Part shown: positions 1 through 6,055 of the stretch, piece after piece
Numbering within the stretch: position 1 is the stretch's first letter
How the letters are laid out: the number at the start of each line of letters is the position of its first letter
DNA from: Trichomonas tenax
Lineage: Eukaryota > Parabasalia > Trichomonadida > Trichomonadidae
Assembly (NCBI GenBank): GCA_023091735.1
Contig: JALKBU010001355.1
Location: 1-12,178 of the forward strand
Reading direction: 5' to 3'
DNA: 12,178 nt
Translations under genes and position numbers: made by a program
Notes under the pieces: generated by a model
What the model was told of the DNA's origin: nothing
Seen by the model: the letters and a program-made list of their open reading frames with translations, nothing else
Databases searched by the model: none

Positions 1-404
1 AATAAATTATTTTAAAAACTGATTAGATTTTATAAAGTCATAATTTTTAAAATAAAATTAACGTTAGTTTTGTAAGTAATTCAAAAATTTATTTTCTATA
101 TAGGGGGGAACCTAACTTGTAAAACTATTTTTGTCGTAAATATATTTATATGATGTTAGCAATAGACGCGGCGAAGCCGTGGCTAGTGCGAACATCACAT
201 TACTAACTATAGAAAGGAAATATCACTGAAGTTAGATTCCATTGAGGCCAAATTTGGTATATTTAGCGTTGTTTCGTTTTGTTATTGTTTATATTTTTGC
301 ATAATAATATAATTCATCATCCATTCAAAATTGAAAATCAATTTCATTGCAATTTTTCTCCAAATTTCAATAGAAAAAAATATTGGTATAGTAAAAATTA
401 TAGT
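1..404. other. Non-coding AT-rich stretch with an embedded palindrome
   Basis: No credible reading frame is seen on either strand. The only structured part is the palindrome at 107-240, described separately. The rest is A/T-rich filler lying downstream (on the minus strand) of the recombinase fragment. Confidence 0.6.
107..240. repeat. Imperfect palindrome with GC-rich central hairpin
   Basis: Positions 152-172 and 176-196 form two 21-base arms separated by a GAA loop. By hand they give 17 Watson-Crick pairs, one G-T wobble and three A-G mismatches. The central pairs are CGGC/GCCG, far richer in GC than the surroundings. An outer pair of arms, 107-118 and 229-240, matches in 11 of 12 positions, which makes the whole 134-base segment roughly symmetrical. 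The nearest feature is a tyrosine recombinase fragment about 165 bases away. The palindrome could be a small MITE-like element, a recombination site, or a structured RNA; the sequence alone does not decide. Confidence 0.7.
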
Positions 405-764
405 TTAAATTACGGGTGCAATAATATAAGCAGCTTCTTGAGTTGTTTTTGACAAATATCTCATAAAACAAACACTCTTCCAACGACTCATCGATTTTAT
501 CGATGCATGATCAATTCCTTGAGAATTTGCAGTCGTGGCTGCATCACGACGGTTAGAATGAGTGCTGTATGAAGCTGGATCGATTCCAATTGCAGATAAT
601 GAGATTTTGAGAAGTTTTTCATAATAAGTGTAACTGTGAGGAAATACAGGCAGTTCAGGTGAAACTTCTATATGATTCAAATATTCTTTATACCATATAT
701 AAGGAGAATATGGGGTTCTTTGCATTGCTGATGCGAAAATAGCGTTAATATTTGTGGCCTGCAT
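405..764 (-). pseudogene. Tyrosine recombinase, C-terminal catalytic fragment
   Basis: The 119-residue product carries the C-terminal half of a tyrosine recombinase (phage-integrase fold) domain. The H-x-x-R box is seen at His69-Ser-Asn-Arg72, followed by DAATTAN, which fits the usual HxxR-xxAAT context. Next come Arg-Trp at 94-95, where Trp takes the place of the second His/Trp, and Arg-Tyr-Leu at 102-104, whose Tyr103 is the expected nucleophile. The N-terminal part with the first catalytic Arg and the SAM-like core-binding domain is missing. Upstream the frame stays open only to a TAG at 825-827 and shows no recognisable domain. Such recombinases occur in Crypton-, DIRS- and Ngaro-type mobile elements and in other eukaryotic transposons; the fragment is too short to say which. 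It is most likely a dead 5'-truncated copy. Confidence 0.72.
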
Positions 765-1229
765 TTTAAATTTGATGTTGTCAAAAATTTGAAATATAAA
801 TAGTCTTTCTAATTTTGTCTGAAACTAAGATAAAAGAATAAACTACTAAATATAGATGATATATTGAAAAAGTAAGCATTTTTACATGTCTATTTTGTTC
901 AGAAATTGAATATCTAACAATACGAGTATTTATTTCTATTGAAATTTGGTCGAAAAATTGCAATCAAATTATCATTTCAATTTTAGAAGGGATGACGAAT
1001 GGCATTTTCATGGATATTTGGCCGGAGTTTGCCATTAAAGAAAAAAATAGTCTAAAATTAAAAATTGAAAGTTTAGAAATATTTTTGAATGGTTGTAAAT
1101 CAAAAATACGAAATTTTAGTGCTATTGGTAAGCAAATACAACAAAAAGCTTATTTTCAGTTTAAAATCCGTTGGTCTCGTGAAAAACACAAAGAAAATCA
1201 CTCACTGAGATATATTTTAAATACAAATT
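765..1229. other. Non-coding AT-rich spacer
   Basis: This is the spacer between the recombinase fragment and the C2 gene. Short open frames exist (781-963 minus; 992-1285 plus, overlapping the C2 start in another frame). They show biased low-complexity residues and no domain, so I do not call them genes. Confidence 0.5.
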
Positions 1230-1243
1230 CAACCGTCACTTTT
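1230..1243 (+). promoter_or_regulatory. Initiator (Inr) of the C2 gene, with abutting Myb-like M3 site
   Basis: TCACTTTT at 1236-1243 matches the trichomonad Initiator TCA+1 Y W, with the start adenine at 1238, 19 bases before the ATG at 1257. That is the short 5' leader expected in Trichomonas. CAACCGTC at 1230-1237 is, on the minus strand, GACGGTTG. This fits the published M3 pattern (a Myb-like recognition element) in reverse orientation and overlaps the Inr by two bases. The Inr call is firm; the reversed M3 is suggestive only, because M3 is short and degenerate. Confidence 0.7.
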
Positions 1244-1256
1244 CATCAAAATACAA

Positions 1257-2999
1257 ATGTTAAGTTTTCGCGTTGTAAGCTGTAAAGACCTTCCAGCTTC
1301 AGATCTGAATGGTCTTAGCAACCCATGCGTGAAACTGATACAGGTTACAAAGACAAATGAAAAGAAAATGCTTTTTAAGACAAATGTTATATTCAATACT
1401 TTAAATCCAGCATTCGAAAACAACGAAACTAAAGTTAAGATACAAGAAACGAAAGCCGTCATTTTTGAAATCTATGACTCGGACATTTATGGAATAGATA
1501 ATTTAACGTGCAGCTTAAATTACGCAATTCCTGAGAATGTTCAACAGGAATATGGTATAAAAACAGTTCTGTTAAAGAAAGAAGGTCCATTCAGGCTCGA
1601 TAGAAAACATCCATATATCAACTACGAAATCAAAGAAGCTGAGGAAGAAAAGGAGCCAGAACCAGTTAAGAGCTCTGCGTTTGTTGAGCTCAAAGATGAC
1701 GATGAAATCGAGGGAGAAGCAATGGAAGCAGATGTTAAATCTCGTGATCTTGTCTTTGATGAGAATGAATTCGCTAATCAACAAGAAAATGATGCGAATG
1801 AGTTAAAGACATATGAAAAGAAGGACAAAGATAATGCCGATGAGATTGCAGAAGCCGCCGCCGTAGCTATTGGTGAAATTCATAAGGGCAAGAAATCCAG
1901 TTCTTCATCTTCGTCATTTTCTTCTGATGATGAACATAAGGATAACAAGAAGAAAGACAAAGGTGGAAAAGATTCTGACAGGAGCAAGGATAAAGATCAC
2001 GAGAAAGACAAGGACAAGGACTTTGAAGATGCTGACAAGGACAAGGAAGGCAAAGATGCCGAAAAAGATAAGAACAGCAAGTCTCCAATCAAGGAAGATA
2101 AGGATAAAGCAGGAAAGGATGCAGAAAAGAACAAGGATGCTAAACAACACTCTGGCATGAAATCATCATCTTCCTCATCTGATAATGAACATAAGAAGCA
2201 AGGAAAGGATGACAAAGAAAAGAAGGGCGATGATAAGGGTGCTGAACCAGTTGAAGAAGAGATCAAGGCTGCAGTTGTCAAAGCCGATAAGAAAGGAAAG
2301 AAGTCCTCCTCCTCATCTTCATCCGATGAAGAGGGAGCAGTTGTTGATCGTGGAGTAATTCTCTCATTTGATCCAGAAGAATTCCCGAACAGAACAGTTA
2401 CTAGAGGCCCAATTGATGATGAGATGATCAAGGACATCTTTATCCGCATTAATTTCAACAAAGGAAAGCACCGCGTTCAGTTGGACTTTAATCTTCTTAT
2501 TATTGATGTTGAAGAGAAGCGTTATTGCCATTCTGAAGACCCATCTACGCATCCAGAATGGCTCAAGTTCTCCAAGTTCAATCTTTCTTGTGAGAAGCAA
2601 ACACAATTCCCATCCCTCAGCATATTCTTCCCAGCAATCAAGAACCACCACGTTAAAATCATTCCAATTGTCAGGACGTTGAGGAAGGTCAAGCTCCCAA
2701 CTGATATTTCGATTGAAGCATGCTTCTACCCAGACAGGAAACAATTTCCAGATGCTCCAGACAAAGTTATCATTGCTGAAGTTCCAATGCGTATCAGATT
2801 CCGTGGTGAAGTCGTTCCACAGTCTGGAATGCTGATCGAGAAGATGACCCCAAAGAAGTTCGACTTCAAGTGCTGCGGTAAGAACAACTACACAGTCTTC
2901 CAATGGCTCCGTGCAATGCCGGCCGATCTCGCACCACGTTCAGATCGCTGGGCACCGTACAACCATCCACAGCCAACAGAAGAAACGTATAAGGGGTAA
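1257..2999 (+). CDS. C2-domain protein with polyserine/KD-rich linker
   Basis: The 580-residue product starts directly with a C2 domain (about 1-125), a calcium/phospholipid-binding beta sandwich. Loop 1 has Asp16 in ASDLNG, but the usual SDPY Asp is Asn22 (SNP). Loop 3 has Asp74, Asp76 and Asp82 (YDSDIYGID), so calcium binding is plausible but altered. Residues 126-360 are a charged linker with three polyserine blocks at about 214-220, 303-308 and 350-356. Each block follows a basic run and is followed by Asp/Glu, which suits acidic kinases such as CK2. Between them lie Lys/Asp-rich degenerate repeats (GKDAEKDK and relatives). Residues 365-580 form a folded-looking, Trp- and Pro-containing domain ending in PTEETYKG that I do not recognise. 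The start is set by the Inr 19 bases upstream. The TAA stop lies within TAAAA, an overlapping UAAA polyadenylation signal. A membrane-recruited, calcium-responsive role is inferred only. Confidence 0.88.
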   Translation: MLSFRVVSCKDLPASDLNGLSNPCVKLIQVTKTNEKKMLFKTNVIFNTLNPAFENNETKVKIQETKAVIFEIYDSDIYGIDNLTCSLNYAIPENVQQEYGIKTVLLKKEGPFRLDRKHPYINYEIKEAEEEKEPEPVKSSAFVELKDDDEIEGEAMEADVKSRDLVFDENEFANQQENDANELKTYEKKDKDNADEIAEAAAVAIGEIHKGKKSSSSSSSFSSDDEHKDNKKKDKGGKDSDRSKDKDHEKDKDKDFEDADKDKEGKDAEKDKNSKSPIKEDKDKAGKDAEKNKDAKQHSGMKSSSSSSDNEHKKQGKDDKEKKGDDKGAEPVEEEIKAAVVKADKKGKKSSSSSSSDEEGAVVDRGVILSFDPEEFPNRTVTRGPIDDEMIKDIFIRINFNKGKHRVQLDFNLLIIDVEEKRYCHSEDPSTHPEWLKFSKFNLSCEKQTQFPSLSIFFPAIKNHHVKIIPIVRTLRKVKLPTDISIEACFYPDRKQFPDAPDKVIIAEVPMRIRFRGEVVPQSGMLIEKMTPKKFDFKCCGKNNYTVFQWLRAMPADLAPRSDRWAPYNHPQPTEETYKG

Positions 3000-3207
3000 A
3001 AACATTCATTTAATCCTGATTAATATATAAAATGTTTTACTACATCAGAACTTATAACAATAGTCAACAAATACTATTCTAATTTGTTGAAATCATAAAA
3101 AAATATATAACAATATTTACAAAACATTTCAATAGAAAATGAACACAACAAGGAATTGAGCGTAAAATAAGAATATAAAAATTTGATATTAATAAAATTT
3201 CATATAA
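3000..3207. other. Convergent 3' spacer
   Basis: This short AT-rich gap separates two genes that end toward each other. No gene or clear motif is seen apart from A/T runs that could serve 3'-end formation on both strands. Confidence 0.5.
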
Positions 3208-3417
3208 TTATAGTAAAAGACAGCACTGCGATGACGGAACCACGTTGGGGTCATTTGTTTTATCATCTTCAGTGTCTTTTATTTGATTCATTTTTTGATC
3301 TTCGTTTTTAGAGCCTTCAATGACTAAATGCATTTCATCGGAGCTGACGTCAGGAAGCAGCATATAAGGTTCGCTATCTTCGTCCTCATTCTGCTGAATC
3401 TCTTGATTTTCAGTCAT
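3208..3417 (-). CDS. Small acidic protein with C-terminal CaaX (CLLL) prenylation box
   Basis: The 69-residue product is very rich in Glu, Asp, Gln and Asn. It ends in Ser-Ser-Gln-Cys-Cys-Leu-Leu-Leu. The final CLLL is a classic CaaX box, with Leu at X favouring geranylgeranylation, as in Rho/Rac GTPases; Cys65 just before it could be palmitoylated. There is no GTPase domain, signal peptide or membrane segment, so membrane attachment would rest on lipid alone. Support for a real gene is an Inr match (TCACAC, 3436-3441 on the minus strand, 22 bases before the ATG) and an M5 initiator CCTTT (3431-3435). The protein is not recognised. It may be an orphan lipid-anchored adaptor or what remains of a longer prenylated protein. 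Confidence 0.62.
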   Translation of the reverse strand: MTENQEIQQNEDEDSEPYMLLPDVSSDEMHLVIEGSKNEDQKMNQIKDTEDDKTNDPNVVPSSQCCLLL

Positions 3418-3430
3418 TTAAATGTTTATT

Positions 3431-3441
3431 AAAGGGTGTGA
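3431..3441 (-). promoter_or_regulatory. Inr plus M5 (CCTTT) initiator of the CaaX gene
   Basis: Read on the minus strand this is TCACACCCTTT. TCACA fits the Inr with the start adenine at 3439. CCTTT at 3431-3435 fits the alternative M5 initiator, where transcription is reported to start on the second C. Either would give a leader of about 17-22 bases to the ATG at 3417. Confidence 0.55.
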
Positions 3442-3845
3442 AAAATAAAAACAGGCGTCGAAGTGCAGTCCTCAATATAAATTAACTGCATTACTACAAA
3501 CACAAAAGCAAAACTATTTATCACATTTTTAAGCAAAAATATTGGTAATTCAAAATTGTTCATAATCTAATTAATTGATTTGAACCTCAAGACTGATATG
3601 ATTAGTAAATATTTTAGATGTATATTTCAGCCATTGGTCATTTTTATCATAAAAGACTAAAATTTTATTGGACCATATGACCAATTTCTCAAATAAACTA
3701 AATTTCATGTATGTTATTGTAGCAAAGTAATTATTAGTGCCAATGAAAGTATTTTGCGCTTGCGTAGTTGTTTTTGTTACCAAAAACAAAAATTGACTCT
3801 TGAAACTATAATTATTGATTAAGTAATATGAGTCAAGAAATCACT
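3442..3845. other. Non-coding AT-rich spacer
   Basis: This is the spacer between the CaaX gene and the 3' end of the NAC beta gene. A 72-codon minus-strand frame at 3571-3789 opens on TTG rather than ATG, has biased composition and matches nothing I know. I see no RNA gene or repeat here. Confidence 0.5.
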
Positions 3846-4250
3846 TTATTCTTTCTTCTCCTCCTGGTTTTCCTCAGGCTTGGAGAAATCAACATTGGCT
3901 ACATCACCAAGTTCTTCCTTGTTCTCGTCGTCCTTCTTGAACTTAGAGAAGTCAATACCGGCGAGGAGATCCTGAACAAGATCAGCAAGTGGCTTCTTCT
4001 CTGGTTTGCCTCGGAGGATGTATGTGTTAGCACGCATGTCAACAGCGAGCTCTGGCTTTGTGAAGGAGAGACCCTCCTTCTCGCTTAAAATCATTGTCGC
4101 GTTATCGATCTCACCTATATCGCGGCAGCCCTGGCGCTGAGCAGCGAGCCAAACCTTATCAGCTTCCTGTGATGATGATGGAGCTTTCTTTACTTTCCTG
4201 CGCCATGAGCCCTTGCCACCAACCTTTGCACCAAGTTGCTTTCCAGACAT
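3846..4250 (-). CDS. Nascent polypeptide-associated complex subunit beta (BTF3/EGD1 family)
   Basis: The 134-residue protein binds ribosomes and nascent chains as the beta half of the NAC heterodimer in the cytosol. The N-terminus has KVGGKGSWRRKVKK, whose RRKxKK (17-22) is the family's ribosome-binding signature. The NAC beta-barrel dimerisation domain follows at about 34-95 (VWLAAQRQGCRDIGEIDN, then SFTKPELAV). The acidic Lys/Glu tail carries two copies of a (V/I)DFSK motif at about 99-103 and 120-124. Length is somewhat below typical animal BTF3 and similar to yeast Egd1. I chose the ATG at 4250 because homology begins there and an M3 site lies just upstream, although the frame stays open to 4466 with 72 more codons of non-NAC composition. 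The stop is GAATAAAG, where UAA overlaps a UAAA polyadenylation signal. Confidence 0.9.
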   Translation of the reverse strand: MSGKQLGAKVGGKGSWRRKVKKAPSSSQEADKVWLAAQRQGCRDIGEIDNATMILSEKEGLSFTKPELAVDMRANTYILRGKPEKKPLADLVQDLLAGIDFSKFKKDDENKEELGDVANVDFSKPEENQEEKKE

Positions 4251-4262
4251 TTTAAATGGCCA

Positions 4263-4274
4263 TGAATAACCGTT
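4263..4274 (-). promoter_or_regulatory. M3 (Myb-like) core promoter site and weak Inr of NAC beta
   Basis: On the minus strand AACGGTTA (4267-4274) fits the published M3 pattern at all eight positions. It is followed at once by TTCATGG, a weak Inr (TCAT then G instead of A/T) with its adenine at 4263, 13 bases before the ATG. The spacing suits M3-plus-initiator promoters and supports the internal ATG over the longer frame. Confidence 0.5.
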
Positions 4275-4809
4275 TTCATGGCTATCGTTTGTTCCTTCTT
4301 TTATCGTCTTTATTACATTTTGATGATATTTGGGTTTGAATTTGTGCAAAAAGCCTTTTAACAAATTTTTTGCAGATTTTTGATAAATTTTATTTCTTGG
4401 AAAAATATCAGAAACTGAATGCGACTTTTGCGTTTTATATTTGAAATCACCATGGTATATATTCATTTGCTATGAAAGCAAAATAGGTTTTTATTCTTTT
4501 TTCAAATTTCAAATTTAATAAGATTAGATTTAGCGACCACTATTTAATATATATACTGAAATATAATTTTTATAGATATTCATTGAATTACAGTTGTATT
4601 GCGGTCTATATTTCGATATTAAATAATTTGTTCTAAAATTATTATTTCTTGCAACTTTATTATTTGATAGAATTCATAAATTTGATAATATCTCATAATG
4701 TTAAGACTTCCAACTATATTTTATAGAACATAATATTATATTTGTTATAATAACGAGCCGAGAGAAAGTAGTAGTGCTTGTATAATAAGAAGACTAATAA
4801 CAATTTTAT
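4275..4809. other. Non-coding AT-rich spacer upstream of NAC beta
   Basis: The first 190 bases are the open upstream extension of the NAC beta frame, taken here as promoter sequence rather than protein. The rest is very A/T-rich and contains no gene, RNA or repeat that I can support. Confidence 0.5.
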
Positions 4810-5865
4810 TTAGTATTTTGTGATCAAAGTATCGTACATAAATCTATTTCTTGGTGCCATGAATGCGCATATCCAACCAACAAGGTAAGATATAGCAATA
4901 CCTAAGGTAGTCAAAACAACAACAGTACCAAATATCTTGTAATGAATATAATTATATTGTTCAATTATTTTGATATTGATGTTACCAACTTTTTCGCACT
5001 TAACAGCCCTGAAATCCTGGTTTTCTGGTTTCATGTCTTTAATTCCAAATTTCAAGTTTTCAGAAGTTTTAACAGCGCCTCCAAGTGGTGGCGATTCAAG
5101 GTCGAAATTACACTCGTACAGGGCAACTTGTCCTCCTTGAATTTCAGTGACGATTGGACCTTGATTATTAACAAATGAAAAATTACGAATAACAGCTGCA
5201 GCACCTTGGCAATAGATCATACCCTGCTTGCATGAACAGTTAGTAATCATACCATTTGATGTTTCACCAGCTTCATATTTCTGATATATAAAGTTAATAG
5301 CAGCTCCTGATCTTTCATCACAAGCGAAATACCTACGGTTACGCATTTCTGTAGCAGCACCAATGGCCATGCCAGCAAGATATTCGATGGTCGAATGGGT
5401 AGTATTGATATCGAGTGATTCAATGTGAGCAAACCAAAACACGCACAGACCATACCAGCAAGTTCTCTCATGGTCTGGGCACTGGTTGTAAGAATTTAAT
5501 TCATGATGAGTATTTCCTTCTTTCGCTTCTGAATAAATTGTAGAGCCATCGCATCCATTAGCTTTTCCAGCGCAGCATAATTGGAAACAATTTTCGAGAA
5601 GAGTAACGTTTTTAATTAAGCAATAAACAGCACCAGCTCTTCCAGCGGTAGATGTATTCAGGAAGTAGCACTGTGCTACCGTCAAATTTTTAATTCTGTT
5701 GTCTATCGATATACCACCTCCTGAATCATTATTGAAAATGTCGAAAAAACTGCACATGTGGATGTAAATGTTGTTAGTAGCAACGTAAGGTTTGCTGAAA
5801 TTAATGTGATGTATATCAACCGGGTCTTCCGACCGTATCATCAAAGGAAACACTAAGAAAAACAT
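4810..5865 (-). CDS. Beta-helix-like (Pmp-type) single-pass surface membrane protein
   Basis: The 351-residue product begins with a short hydrophobic leader (MFFLVFPLMIRS), likely a signal peptide. About 290 extracellular residues follow, with repeated short motifs such as SGGGISI, RAGAVYC, SGAAINF and LGGAVKT. These lie between strands ending in Cys/Asn, typical of right-handed beta-helix proteins of the trichomonad Pmp-like surface families. There are many Cys residues and several N-glycosylation sequons (Asn60, 70, 86, 154, 209, 228). A single transmembrane helix at about 311-335 is followed by a short tail with RNR and a terminal KY. The frame stays open 22 codons upstream to a TTG, but the first ATG is at 5865 and fits the signal peptide. 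The stop is TAAATAAA, overlapping a polyadenylation signal. A role in surface contact is inferred from the architecture; the exact family is uncertain. Confidence 0.78.
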   Translation of the reverse strand: MFFLVFPLMIRSEDPVDIHHINFSKPYVATNNIYIHMCSFFDIFNNDSGGGISIDNRIKNLTVAQCYFLNTSTAGRAGAVYCLIKNVTLLENCFQLCCAGKANGCDGSTIYSEAKEGNTHHELNSYNQCPDHERTCWYGLCVFWFAHIESLDINTTHSTIEYLAGMAIGAATEMRNRRYFACDERSGAAINFIYQKYEAGETSNGMITNCSCKQGMIYCQGAAAVIRNFSFVNNQGPIVTEIQGGQVALYECNFDLESPPLGGAVKTSENLKFGIKDMKPENQDFRAVKCEKVGNINIKIIEQYNYIHYKIFGTVVVLTTLGIAISYLVGWICAFMAPRNRFMYDTLITKY

Positions 5866-6055
5866 CTGAAATATTTTTAGTATCGTAAAACGTGACAATT
5901 TTGTAAAAGTGACGACCAATAAATCTCTCAAATCCTAAAAGTGACTCACAATCACAAACGCGCTAAATTTGATTTAGCAAAACAGTTCAAATAATTTTTG
6001 ATTTCTAAAAGTGACATGAGAAAATTGAAGAAAAGTGACACGGCTGGCCTGTGTA
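5866..6055. promoter_or_regulatory. Bidirectional promoter with repeated AAAAGTGAC / GTCACTTTT motif
   Basis: This 190-base gap separates two divergent genes. It holds four exact copies of AAAAGTGAC on the plus strand (5905, 5937, 6007, 6031) and one variant AAAACGTGAC (5887). Read on the minus strand each exact copy is GTCACTTTT, which contains the Inr. The copy at 5905-5912 would start transcription 45 bases before the membrane-protein ATG at 5865. On the plus strand, 6039-6046 (CACGGCTG) matches the M3 pattern in seven of eight positions, ten bases before the ATG at 6056. No clear plus-strand Inr is seen. Confidence 0.55.

Noticed and set aside
781..963. 60-codon minus-strand frame beside the recombinase fragment
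   Set aside because: It is in another frame from the recombinase, lacks its motifs, and has A/T-driven composition.
992..1285. 97-codon plus-strand frame overlapping the C2 gene start
   Set aside because: It runs through the C2 promoter and start in another frame, is Lys/Ile/Asn-biased and has no domain.
1867..2461. Several long minus-strand frames rich in Ser, Leu or Cys
   Set aside because: They are shadows of the repetitive Lys/Asp/Ser linker of the C2 gene.
2364..2903. 179-codon minus-strand frame
   Set aside because: Antisense shadow of the C2 protein's C-terminal domain; no recognisable family.
3571..3789. 72-codon minus-strand frame
   Set aside because: It opens on TTG; from the first ATG only about 45 residues remain, with no motif and no promoter match.
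3828..4088. 86-codon plus-strand frame
   Set aside because: Antisense to the conserved NAC beta gene.
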